DNA from: Streptomyces sp. A 4/2
Lineage (GTDB): Bacteria > Actinomycetota > Actinomycetes > Streptomycetales > Streptomycetaceae
DNA length: 64,000 bases
Assembly: GCF_940670765.1 (NCBI RefSeq)
Contig: NZ_CALNVW010000024.1
Location: 1-64,000 of the forward strand
Reading direction: 5' to 3'
Position numbers and translations under genes: made by a program. Within the stretch, counting starts at the first letter, position 1. Each line of letters starts with the position of its first letter. Shown here in pieces: positions 40,318 through 48,662 of this stretch. The notes under the pieces were generated by a model. That model saw nothing but the letters and a program-made list of their open reading frames with translations. It made no database searches and was not told the origin of the DNA.

Positions 40318-40350
40318 GTTGAGTCGACTCACCCATGTGATCGAGTCAAC
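40318..40350. promoter_or_regulatory. Imperfect palindrome between gtrA and purK
   Basis: GTTGAGTCGA (40318-40327) faces TCGAGTCAAC (40341-40350), matching at 9 of 10 positions. It lies 26 bp before the gtrA start and about 94 bp before purK, so it could regulate either. Confidence 0.35.
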
Positions 40351-40443
40351 ATGCCCATGCTAACCAGTTCCCCCTTCGGGTGCCTCTCGCGGACCGGGTA
40401 CGGGTGGCGAGCCCTCGGCCGGCCTGCGGATACCCTGGGATAC

Positions 40444-41595
40444 GTGACGTTCCCCGTAGTCGGCATGGTCGGTGGCGGTCAGCTCGCCCGTATGACCCAC
40501 GAGGCGGGCATCCCCCTCGGTATCAGATTCAAGCTGCTCAGTGACACCCCCCAGGACTCGGCGGCCCAGGTGGTGAGCGAAGTCGTCGTAGGCGACTACC
40601 GCGACCTGGCCACGCTGCGCGCCTTCGCGCGCGGCTGCGACGTGATCACTTTTGATCACGAGCACGTGCCGACCGAGCACCTGCGGGCCCTGGAGGCGGA
40701 CGGCATCCCCGTCCGGCCGGGCCCCGAGGCGCTGGTGCACGCCCAGGACAAGGGGGTGATGCGCGAGAAGCTCACCGAGATCGGCGCGCCCTGCCCCCGC
40801 CACCGGATCGTCTCGGACCCGTCCGACGCGATGGCCTTCGCGGACGAGGTGGGCGGCCTCCCGGTCATCCTCAAGACCGTGCGCGGCGGCTACGACGGCA
40901 AGGGCGTCTGGTTCGTACGCTCCCGCGAGGACGCCGAGGCGCCCTTCAAGGCGGGCGTCCCGGTGCTGGCCGAGGAGAAGGTCGACTTCGTACGGGAGCT
41001 CGCGGCCAACGTCGTCCGCTCCCCGCACGGCCAGGCCGTGGCGTACCCGGTCGTGGAGTCCCAGCAGGTCGACGGCGTCTGCGACACCGTGATCGCCCCC
41101 GCGCCCGGCCTCGACGAGGACCTCGCGGGCGAAGCGCAGCAGCTCGCCCTGCGGATCGCCGCCGAGCTCGGAGTGACCGGCCATCTGGCGGTCGAGCTGT
41201 TCGAGACCCGGGGACCGGACGGCAAACCCGGCATCCTCGTCAACGAACTCGCGATGCGCCCGCACAACTCCGGCCACTGGACCCAGGACGGCGCGATCAC
41301 CTCGCAGTTCGCCAACCACGTCCGGGCCGTCCTGGACCTGCCGCTCGGTGACCCGCGCCCGCGCGCCCGGTGGACGGTCATGGGCAACGTCCTCGGCGGC
41401 GACTACCCGGACATGTACCAGGCGTACCTGCACTGCATGGCCCGCGACCCGCAGCTCAAGATCCACATGTACGGCAAGGACGTGAAGCCGGGGCGCAAGG
41501 TCGGCCACGTCAACACCTACGGCGACGATCTCGACGAGGTGCTGGAGCGCGCCCGTCATGCCGCCGGATATCTGCGAGGGACGATCACCGAATGA
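40444..41595 (+). CDS. purK: N5-carboxyaminoimidazole ribonucleotide synthase
   Basis: A 383-residue ATP-grasp enzyme of purine synthesis that carboxylates AIR with bicarbonate and ATP. The N-terminal part has VGMVGGGQLARMTHEAG, the ATP-grasp core has ILKTVRGGYDGKGVW and the metal block NELAMRPHNSGHWTQDG. The GTG at 40444 is the first good start. Its stop overlaps purE (ATGA), so the two successive enzymes are made together. Confidence 0.96.
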   Translation: MTFPVVGMVGGGQLARMTHEAGIPLGIRFKLLSDTPQDSAAQVVSEVVVGDYRDLATLRAFARGCDVITFDHEHVPTEHLRALEADGIPVRPGPEALVHAQDKGVMREKLTEIGAPCPRHRIVSDPSDAMAFADEVGGLPVILKTVRGGYDGKGVWFVRSREDAEAPFKAGVPVLAEEKVDFVRELAANVVRSPHGQAVAYPVVESQQVDGVCDTVIAPAPGLDEDLAGEAQQLALRIAAELGVTGHLAVELFETRGPDGKPGILVNELAMRPHNSGHWTQDGAITSQFANHVRAVLDLPLGDPRPRARWTVMGNVLGGDYPDMYQAYLHCMARDPQLKIHMYGKDVKPGRKVGHVNTYGDDLDEVLERARHAAGYLRGTITE

Positions 41596-42116
41596 CCTCT
41601 CCTGTAGTAGGCATCGTCATGGGTTCGGACTCCGACTGGCCGGTCATGGAGGCGGCGGCCACCGTCCTGGAGGAGTTCGGCGTTCCGTACGAGGTCGACG
41701 TCGTGTCGGCGCACCGGATGCCCCGCGAGATGATCACGTACGGCGAGCAGGCGGCCGGGCGGGGCCTCAAGGCGGTCGTCGCGGGCGCCGGGGGCGCGGC
41801 CCATCTGCCGGGCATGCTCGCCTCGGTCACCCCGCTGCCGGTGATCGGCGTCCCTGTACCGCTGAAGTACCTCGACGGCATGGACTCCCTGCTCTCCATC
41901 GTCCAGATGCCGGCCGGTGTCCCGGTCGCGACGGTCTCGGTGGGCGGCGCCCGCAACGCCGGGCTGCTCGCGGTCCGCATCCTGGCCGCGTCCGACCCCC
42001 AACTCCTCGTGAAGATGCAGGAGTTCCAGCAGGAACTGAACGACCAGGCGACCGAGAAGGGCAAGCGGCTGCGGGCCAAGGTCCAGGGCGCGGGCTCCTT
42101 CGGATTCGGGAAGTAG
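41592..42116 (+). CDS. purE: N5-carboxyaminoimidazole ribonucleotide mutase
   Basis: A 174-residue class I PurE, moving the carboxyl group of N5-CAIR to C4 of the imidazole ring. Family blocks: GIVMGSDSDWPVMEAAA, VVSAHRMPREMI, AGAGGAAHLPGMLAS and PVIGVPVP. It is translationally coupled to purK. Length is normal plus a short basic tail. Confidence 0.97.
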   Translation: MTSPVVGIVMGSDSDWPVMEAAATVLEEFGVPYEVDVVSAHRMPREMITYGEQAAGRGLKAVVAGAGGAAHLPGMLASVTPLPVIGVPVPLKYLDGMDSLLSIVQMPAGVPVATVSVGGARNAGLLAVRILAASDPQLLVKMQEFQQELNDQATEKGKRLRAKVQGAGSFGFGK

Positions 42117-42155
42117 AACGTTCGGATCCGGAAAAGTAGAGACGAGAGGCTCCTG

Positions 42156-43343
42156 ATGAGCAATCACCTCACCGAAGCGCTTGATCTGCTCGCCGAGTAC
42201 CCGGTCGTCGACGGTCACAACGACCTGCCGTGGGCGCTGCGCGAGAACGTCCGCTACGACCTCGACCGGATGGACATCGCCCGCGACCAGACGGGCCACC
42301 TCCACACCGACCTGCACCGGCTGCGCAAGGGCGGCGTCGGCGCGCAGTTCTGGTCGGTCTACGTCCGTACAGACCTGACGGGCGACGAAGCGGTCAGCGC
42401 GACGCTGGAACAGATCGACGTGGTCGCCCAGTTGCTCGACCGCTACCCCGGCGACCTGGTCCGCGCGCTGACCGCCGACGCCATGGAGTCGGCCAGGAGC
42501 CAGGGCCGCATCGCCTCGCTGATGGGCGCCGAGGGCGGCCACTCCATCAACAACTCGCTGGGCACGCTGCGCGCCCTGCACGCCCTGGGCGTGCGGTACA
42601 TGACGCTGACCCACAACGACAACATCGCCTGGGCCGACTCGGCGACCGATGTCGTGAAGGCCCACGGGCTGACCGCCTTCGGCCACGAGGTCGTACGCGA
42701 GATGAACCGCACCGGCATGCTGGTGGACCTCTCGCACGTGGCGGCCTCGACGATGCGCGACGCGCTGGCGACCTCCACCGCGCCGGTGATCTTCTCGCAC
42801 TCCTCGGCCCGCGCGGTCTGCGACCACCCGCGCAACATCCCGGACGACGTGCTGGCGCAGCTCCCGGCCAACGGCGGCATCGCGATGGCCACCTTCGTAC
42901 CGAAGTTCATCCTCCCGGAGGCGGTCGAGTGGACCGCCCGCGCGGACGAGAACATGCGCACCCACGGTCTGCACCACCTGAACACCACGCCCGCGGGCAT
43001 GAAGGTCCAGCGCGCCTTCGAGGAGGCGCACCCCCGCCCGGTGGCCACCCCCTCGACGGTCGCCGACCACCTCGACCACATGCGTGAGGTCGCGGGCGTC
43101 GACCACATCGGCATCGGCGGCGACTACGACGGCACGGCCTTCACCCCGGCGGGCCTGGAGGACGTGGCGGGCTACCCGAACCTGATCGGTGAGCTGATCG
43201 GGCGCGGCTGGTCGAAGACGGACCTGGCGAAGCTGACCTGGCAGAACGCGGTACGGGTGCTGCGGGCGGCCGAGGACGTGGCCCGCGACCTGCAGTCGAG
43301 GCGCGCCCCGTCGAACGCGACGCTGACCGAGCTGGACGGCTGA
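42156..43343 (+). CDS. Membrane dipeptidase-type peptidase (M19)
   Basis: A 395-residue zinc dipeptidase of the renal dipeptidase family. Metal and active-site blocks: PVVDGHNDLPWALRENV, GAEGGHSINNSLGTL (bridging Glu), MTLTHNDNIAWADSAT, VDLSHVA and FSHSSARAV, then HIGIGGDYDG. No signal peptide is seen, so it is probably cytoplasmic. A GAGAGGCTCC site precedes the ATG. It follows purE by 39 bp and may be cotranscribed. Confidence 0.93.
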   Translation: MSNHLTEALDLLAEYPVVDGHNDLPWALRENVRYDLDRMDIARDQTGHLHTDLHRLRKGGVGAQFWSVYVRTDLTGDEAVSATLEQIDVVAQLLDRYPGDLVRALTADAMESARSQGRIASLMGAEGGHSINNSLGTLRALHALGVRYMTLTHNDNIAWADSATDVVKAHGLTAFGHEVVREMNRTGMLVDLSHVAASTMRDALATSTAPVIFSHSSARAVCDHPRNIPDDVLAQLPANGGIAMATFVPKFILPEAVEWTARADENMRTHGLHHLNTTPAGMKVQRAFEEAHPRPVATPSTVADHLDHMREVAGVDHIGIGGDYDGTAFTPAGLEDVAGYPNLIGELIGRGWSKTDLAKLTWQNAVRVLRAAEDVARDLQSRRAPSNATLTELDG

Positions 43344-43376
43344 CCGTACGGTCCACGGCCCCTCAGCCCTCAGCCC

Positions 43377-45218
43377 TCAACCGCCGGCCGGGTCACCCCC
43401 GGTCGGCGGTCGGGGTCGGCCGGTCGGCACCCCCGCGTCCGCCGGGAACCGCAGCGTGAACACCGACCCGGCCCCCACCGTGCTCTCCGCGGTGACCGAC
43501 CCGCCGTGCGCCTCGGCGAGCTTCCGTACGATCGACAGCCCCAGACCGCTTCCGCCCGTCCGACGGCTGCGTGACTTCTCCGCCCGCCAGAACCGGTCGA
43601 AGACCTGCGGCAGTTCACCGGGCCCGATACCGGTACCCGTGTCGGCCACCTCGATGAGCACCACGTCGCCCTCCCGCCGGGACCGGAGGGTGACCGAGCC
43701 GCCGGGCGGGGTGTGCCGGACGGCGTTGGTGAGCAGGTTGCCGACCGCCTGGCGCAGCCGTACGGGGTCGGCCTCCAGCTCCAGGCCGTCGGGCGCCGAC
43801 ACCACGAGCGACACCCCGGCGCCGTCCGCCCCGCCCCGGTGGGCGGCGGCCGTCTGGGCCAGCAGTTCGGCCACCTCGGTCCGTTCCGTACGGATCCGCA
43901 ACTCGCCCGCGTCCGCCGCCGACAGGTCCCGCAGATCGTCGATGAGGTGCTGGAGCAGCAGCGCCTCCTCGTGGAGCGAGGCGAGCAGCACGTCGTCGTG
44001 CGGGACCACCTCGTCCTGCGCGGCCTCCAGCCAGCCGCGGATGTTGCTCAGCGGAGTCCGCAGCTCGTGGGCGACATCGCTGACCATCGCCGTGCGGGCC
44101 GCCTCCAGCTGCTCACGCCGCCGGGACATGGAGTTGAAGGCCAGCGCGAGCCGTCCGATCTCGTCGCCGCCGGTCACCCGTACCCGGGCCGAGGCGTCCC
44201 CGCGCTCCATCCGCTGCGCCGCGTCCGTCAGCGCCCGCAACGGCCTGACCAGCCGTACCCCGGCCAGGGTGGTGACCGCGAAGGTCACCAGCAGGACCAG
44301 CGCGGCGCCCCCGGCGATCCGGGCCCGGTTGCCCGCCGACAGGTCGAAGAAGGTCGTCGCGCTGCGGCCCGGACTGCTGACGTACAGCAGGGCGGCGGGG
44401 GCGACATAGGGGGTGAGCTGTTCGGTGCGGCTCCGGTCGACGCACGAGGTGACGAGCGAGGGATCGGTCGTCGCGCGCGGGTCGCGCGGCGTCCAGCTGC
44501 CGTCCAGCGCGAGCCGCACCCCCGGCGCCCGGCCGCGCGCGAGGCAGGTGTCGACCAGCCTGTTGAGCGCGGCGAGCGCCTCGGCCTCGGTGGGGGTGGG
44601 CCCGGCCAACTCCTCGGCGGCGCACCGGACACCGGGCGTGAGCGGGCCGTTCGCGGAGTCCGTACGTGGGCGCCCGCTCGGCCCCTCGACGACCTGCGCG
44701 TCGATGTGCAGCGTGGTGCGCAGACAGGCCGCGGAACGCTCGGCGGCGGTACGCAGCCGGGCCCGTTCCCCCGGCGGGAGCCGGAAGGGCCCCACGGCCC
44801 GTGGATCGATGCGGTCGGGGGCCGAGCCGGGCAGCAGCTCCGGGTCGACCGCCAGTGGGTCGATGACCGCCGTGGGCTTGGCGGGTGGCTCGTACGGGCG
44901 GCCGGGATCGGGGGCGGAGTCGCCGACCGGAGCATGGTCCCGGGTGGTCAGCACGATGCGGTGGCCGGTCAGCCGGGCCAGCGAGGCGACCGTACCGGCC
45001 ACCGAGTCCCAGTCGGGGTGGCTCGCCGCGTACCCGAGCAGCGCGTCGTAGACCCGGGCGTCGTCGGCGAGCGCCTGGCCCTGCTCCTGCTGGATCGCGA
45101 CGGCGGTGGTGCGGATCACCAGCCAGGCGGTCGCCGCCACCGAGCAGACGCCGACCAGCGCGGACACGGCGAGCAGCCGCAGCAGCAGACTGCGCCGCAG
45201 CGGCACCTCACCGGGCAC
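43377..45218 (-). CDS. Sensor histidine kinase
   Basis: A 613-residue kinase. An N-terminal helix (LLLRLLAVSALVGVCSVAATAW), a large extracellular sensor domain (about 40-280) and a second helix (IAGGAALVLLVTFAVTTLAG) come first. A HAMP domain follows (LRALTDAAQRMERGDASARV), then the H-box VAHELRTPLSNIRGWLEAA, N-box LTNAVRHTP, G1 box DTGTGIGPGEL and G2 box GSGLGLSI. The GTG start lies inside the end of the response regulator gene (11-bp overlap). The partner genes and the divergent exporter suggest it senses an envelope stress or an antimicrobial. Confidence 0.93.
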   Translation of the reverse strand: MPGEVPLRRSLLLRLLAVSALVGVCSVAATAWLVIRTTAVAIQQEQGQALADDARVYDALLGYAASHPDWDSVAGTVASLARLTGHRIVLTTRDHAPVGDSAPDPGRPYEPPAKPTAVIDPLAVDPELLPGSAPDRIDPRAVGPFRLPPGERARLRTAAERSAACLRTTLHIDAQVVEGPSGRPRTDSANGPLTPGVRCAAEELAGPTPTEAEALAALNRLVDTCLARGRAPGVRLALDGSWTPRDPRATTDPSLVTSCVDRSRTEQLTPYVAPAALLYVSSPGRSATTFFDLSAGNRARIAGGAALVLLVTFAVTTLAGVRLVRPLRALTDAAQRMERGDASARVRVTGGDEIGRLALAFNSMSRRREQLEAARTAMVSDVAHELRTPLSNIRGWLEAAQDEVVPHDDVLLASLHEEALLLQHLIDDLRDLSAADAGELRIRTERTEVAELLAQTAAAHRGGADGAGVSLVVSAPDGLELEADPVRLRQAVGNLLTNAVRHTPPGGSVTLRSRREGDVVLIEVADTGTGIGPGELPQVFDRFWRAEKSRSRRTGGSGLGLSIVRKLAEAHGGSVTAESTVGAGSVFTLRFPADAGVPTGRPRPPTGGDPAGG

Positions 45219-45996
45219 GGTGCGGCTCCTGAGGCTCCTGCGGTTTCTGAGGCTCCTGAGGTTTCTGAGGCTCCGGTGATTCCTGAGGCGCCCGCGGGCC
45301 GCTGTCAGCGAGCTTGTAGCCGACCCCGTACACCGTCACCAGACAGTCGGCCCTGCGCGGATCGCGCTCGATCTTCCGGCGCAGATTCATGATGTGCACA
45401 TCCACGGTCCGCGAGGTGATGTACCGGTCGAAGCCGTGCAGATGATCGAGGATCTGCGCGCGGGTGAAGACCTGGCCGGGTCGCGAGGCCAGCACTTCGA
45501 GCAGCCGGAACTCGCCCGGGGTGCAGTCGATCCGCCGCCCGTGCGCCCACACCTCGTGGCGGCCCGGATCCACGGTGAGCGCGCCGACCGTCATTACGGG
45601 ATCGGCGGCGGCCCGCTGCCCGTGACCGCCGCGCCGCAGCAACGAACGGATCCGGGCCATCAGTTCGCGCGGGCTGAACGGTTTGGACATGTAGTCGTCG
45701 GCGCCCAGATCCAGGCCGAGCAGCAGATCGTCCTCGGTCGACCTGGCGGTCAGCATCAGGACCGGGAGCGCGGCGAACTCCGGCTCGGCGCGCAGGATCC
45801 GGCACACGTCCAGACCGTCGGTCCTCGGCATCATCACGTCCAGCACGAGCAGGTCGGGCGTGACCCCGCGGACCGCCTCCAGCGCCGCCCGTCCGTCGTG
45901 CACGACCACCACACGGTGCCCCTCGCGCTCCAGATAGCGACGGACCAGCTCGGCCTGCTTCTCGTCGTCCTCGGCCACCACCACATGCGCACACAT
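45208..45996 (-). CDS. OmpR-family response regulator with Pro-rich tail
   Basis: A 262-residue response regulator: receiver domain with VVVAEDDEKQAELV, phosphorylated Asp in LLVLDVMMPRTDGL and Lys in DDYMSKPFSPREL; winged helix ending VYGVGYKLADSG. The last 30 residues repeat PQKPQEP-type units, coded by 9-18-bp DNA repeats (45230-45290). The ATG at 45996 starts at the receiver domain; longer in-frame codons upstream are not needed. Likely target: the divergent exporter operon. Confidence 0.93.
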   Translation of the reverse strand: MCAHVVVAEDDEKQAELVRRYLEREGHRVVVVHDGRAALEAVRGVTPDLLVLDVMMPRTDGLDVCRILRAEPEFAALPVLMLTARSTEDDLLLGLDLGADDYMSKPFSPRELMARIRSLLRRGGHGQRAAADPVMTVGALTVDPGRHEVWAHGRRIDCTPGEFRLLEVLASRPGQVFTRAQILDHLHGFDRYITSRTVDVHIMNLRRKIERDPRRADCLVTVYGVGYKLADSGPRAPQESPEPQKPQEPQKPQEPQEPHRAR

Positions 45997-46070
45997 GACG
46001 GTGAGTCTAGGAACGTCCGTCCGGGTACGGGCGCCCGCGAGCCCCGGGACCATCACCGCGCCACGGCTTC

Positions 46071-46092
46071 CTGACAGCTTTCTGACATCTTC
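46071..46092. promoter_or_regulatory. Direct repeat, likely response regulator box
   Basis: CTGACAGCTTT and CTGACATCTTC lie head to tail with an 11-bp period, one helical turn, as in OmpR-family binding sites. The repeat lies between the regulator gene and the lipoprotein-exporter genes, 18 bp before the lipoprotein start. Confidence 0.55.
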
Positions 46093-46109
46093 AGGAAATC
46101 GTCGGGGCC

Positions 46110-46775
46110 ATGCCGAACCAGACAGTCCGCAGTACCCCGGTGGCCCGTGCCGCAGCCCTCTGCGCCGCCGCCCTGATCTCCCTGGGCGCGCTCAGCGCAT
46201 GCAGCAGCGGCATCAGCGAGGTGAAGGGGGAGAAGAGTGAGAAGGGCGTCGACTCGCTGGCCGACGGCGCATCGACGTCCGGCTCCGCCGCGCACGGCAA
46301 GGGCAACACCACGCCGAAGGACAGCACCGCGGGCCGCCCCCAACTGCGCCTCGACACCTCGCCCGAGGAGGCGCAGCGCCTCGATGACACCTACAACGCC
46401 TGTCTCCAGGCCCACGGTGTCCCGATGAACACCAAGCGCGCGGCTCTCGCGGGCGCCAAGCAGGCGGCGCCGCTCCAGAATCCTGACCCCACGAAGGCGC
46501 ATCAAGCGGCCTACGACGCCTGCGAGATCAAGCTGCCGCTCCGGCCGCCGGAGACGAGGCCGGAGACCAACGCGCACTTCGCCGACGACTACCGCGCGTA
46601 TGTGAAGTGCCTCCAGAAGCGCGGCATGAGGATCCACATGGTGCCCGACACCAGCGTCAGCCCCGACGGTCTGTCCTGGCGGTACGACGACAGCAGCGGC
46701 GAGACCCTCTCGGACGCCGAGCAGACCAAGGCCGACCGCGACTGCATGACGGAGGCCTTCGGTGGCAAGGGATAA
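46110..46775 (+). CDS. Lipoprotein preceding exporter
   Basis: A 221-residue lipoprotein with lipobox LGALSACSSG. The mature part has a polar linker, then a domain with four Cys (YNACLQAHG, YDACEIK, YVKCLQKRG, RDCMTEAF) spaced so as to form two disulfides outside the cell. I do not recognise a family. The next gene overlaps it by 14 bp, so it belongs to the exporter operon and may be a substrate-capturing or sensing part. Confidence 0.78.
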   Translation: MPNQTVRSTPVARAAALCAAALISLGALSACSSGISEVKGEKSEKGVDSLADGASTSGSAAHGKGNTTPKDSTAGRPQLRLDTSPEEAQRLDDTYNACLQAHGVPMNTKRAALAGAKQAAPLQNPDPTKAHQAAYDACEIKLPLRPPETRPETNAHFADDYRAYVKCLQKRGMRIHMVPDTSVSPDGLSWRYDDSSGETLSDAEQTKADRDCMTEAFGGKG

Positions 46776-47877
46776 CGCCGCCGCCCACGCGCCCCGCCGC
46801 CGTACGGGCCGGCGCATCGCCCTCACCGCGGCGGTGGCCGTCCTCGTCGCGGGCGCCGGGGCCGGAGCGATGGCGCTCTCCGCGCACGGCCACGCCTCGG
46901 ACCCGAAGCCCGCGGCGGCCCCGTCCGCCCGCACGGTCGCGATCGTACGGACGGACCTGTCGGACAGCCGCTCGGTGACCGGGACGCTGGGCTTCGGTGG
47001 TGGCTCCCCGGTCAAAGGAGCGGGCAAGGGGCTTGTCACCCGCCTGCCGGAGCCGGGTACGACGGTGGCCCGTGGCAAGCCGCTGTACTGGGTGGACGAC
47101 CGGCCGGTCATGGTCTTCTTCGGGGACACCCCGGTCTTCCGCGAGCTGGCGAAGCCGGGCGTCACCGGCCGTGACGTCACGGTGCTCGCGGAGAACCTCC
47201 AGGCGCTCGGGTACGACACGGGCCCGGTGCGGCAGCACGCGGACGGCGCCGAACTCACCCCCGCCCTCGCCGCCGCCCTCAAGCGGTGGCAGCGCGACAC
47301 CGGGCAGCAGGCCACCGGAACCCTGGGGATCGGGCAGGTCGCCGTACTGCCGGGGGAGGTACGGGTCAGCGCGGTCAAGGCGCAGCTCGGCGACGAGGCG
47401 GCGGCCGGCGAACTGCTGACCGTCACCCCGGTCGCCAAGGTCGTCTCGGTGAAGATGGACGCGGCGGACGCCGAACCGGTCCGCAAGGGCGACCGGGTGA
47501 CCATCACCCTGCCCAGCACCAAGACGGTCCCCGGCAAGGTCACCGCGGTGGGACAGACCGTGCAGGGCGGCGCGGACGACGACGGGTCGGGCGAGCAGGC
47601 CCCGCCGACGCTCGGGATCACCATCGTGCCGACGGACCCCGGCACCGTGAAGAAGCTGGACTCCGCCTCCGTACAGGTGCAGTTCACCACCGGGACCAGG
47701 AAGCACGTCCTGGTGGTGCCGGTCGGATCGCTGCTCGCGCTGAGCGAGGGCGGCTACGCGCTCCAGAGCCCCGAGGGGAAGCTGCGGGCCGTGCAGACCG
47801 GGCTCTTCGCGAAGGGCATGGTCGAGATCTCCGGGCCGGGCATCAGCGAGGGCGACCGGGTGGTGACCACCTCATGA
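46762..47877 (+). CDS. MacA-like adaptor with peptidoglycan-binding domain
   Basis: A 371-residue membrane-fusion-type protein. An N-terminal helix (IALTAAVAVLVAGAGAGAMAL) anchors it. A barrel/lipoyl-like segment follows, with an inserted peptidoglycan-binding_1-like part (ENLQALGYDTGP, ALKRWQRDTG). The HlyD-type C-terminal part contains VPVGSLLALSEGGYALQ and GDRVVTTS. It would link the ABC exporter to the cell wall. GTG start, overlapping the lipoprotein gene. Confidence 0.85.
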   Translation: MARDNAAAHAPRRRTGRRIALTAAVAVLVAGAGAGAMALSAHGHASDPKPAAAPSARTVAIVRTDLSDSRSVTGTLGFGGGSPVKGAGKGLVTRLPEPGTTVARGKPLYWVDDRPVMVFFGDTPVFRELAKPGVTGRDVTVLAENLQALGYDTGPVRQHADGAELTPALAAALKRWQRDTGQQATGTLGIGQVAVLPGEVRVSAVKAQLGDEAAAGELLTVTPVAKVVSVKMDAADAEPVRKGDRVTITLPSTKTVPGKVTAVGQTVQGGADDDGSGEQAPPTLGITIVPTDPGTVKKLDSASVQVQFTTGTRKHVLVVPVGSLLALSEGGYALQSPEGKLRAVQTGLFAKGMVEISGPGISEGDRVVTTS

Positions 47878-48662
47878 CGGCGCCCCCCGCGGCCGGCCCG
47901 GCGGCCGGTGCCCCCAGGACCGCGGCCGACCCGGCGGCCGGTGCTTCCGGTGCCACGGCTACGGGCCCCGCGGGCCCGCCGCCGGTGCTGGCCGTCCACC
48001 GGGCGAGCAAGGCGTACCCCGGCGGAGTCACCGCACTGGACGACGTCTCGCTCTCCGTCGGCCGGGGCGAACTGCTCGCCATCGTGGGCCCGTCGGGCTC
48101 CGGCAAGTCCACCCTGCTCAACATCATGGGCACGCTCGACCTCCCGACCAGCGGCTCGGTGGAGTTCGGCGGCGTGGACGCGGCGGAGCTGTCCGACCGG
48201 CGGCTCTCGGCGCTGCGCGGGCGCTGGCTCGGCTTCGTGTTCCAGCAGTGCCACCTCACCGACGGGCTCAGCGCCGAGGAGAACGTCGCCACCGGCCTGC
48301 TGTACGCCGGGGTGCCGCGCCGCAAGCGCCAGCCACTGGCCCGCGCGGCGCTGGCCCGGGTGGGCCTCGCCTCCCGGGTGCGGCACCTCCCGCACCAGCT
48401 CTCCGGCGGCGAGCGCCAGCGCGTCGCCATCGCCAGGGCGCTGGTCAACGAGCCCGCACTGGTCCTCGCCGACGAACCGACCGGCGCCCTGGACACCGCC
48501 AACGGCCGGGCCGTACTCGACCTTCTGATCCAGCTGAACAGTGAGGGCACCACCATCGCCGTCATCACCCACGACCGGGACATCGCCGCCCGGCTGCCGC
48601 GCCGCGTCGAGATCCGCGACGGCCGCGTCACGGCCGACACCGGTTCCGGAGGGTACGTATGA
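47874..48662 (+). CDS. MacB-type ABC transporter ATPase
   Basis: A 262-residue ATPase of the MacB/LolD class. After an Ala/Pro-rich leader (1-40) come Walker A VGPSGSGKSTLLNIMG, Q-loop FVFQQCHL, signature LSGGERQRVAIARAL, Walker B LVLADEPTGALD and the switch His in AVITHDRD. Both junctions in the operon are ATGA overlaps. It powers the permease encoded next. Confidence 0.94.
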   Translation: MTAPPAAGPAAGAPRTAADPAAGASGATATGPAGPPPVLAVHRASKAYPGGVTALDDVSLSVGRGELLAIVGPSGSGKSTLLNIMGTLDLPTSGSVEFGGVDAAELSDRRLSALRGRWLGFVFQQCHLTDGLSAEENVATGLLYAGVPRRKRQPLARAALARVGLASRVRHLPHQLSGGERQRVAIARALVNEPALVLADEPTGALDTANGRAVLDLLIQLNSEGTTIAVITHDRDIAARLPRRVEIRDGRVTADTGSGGYV

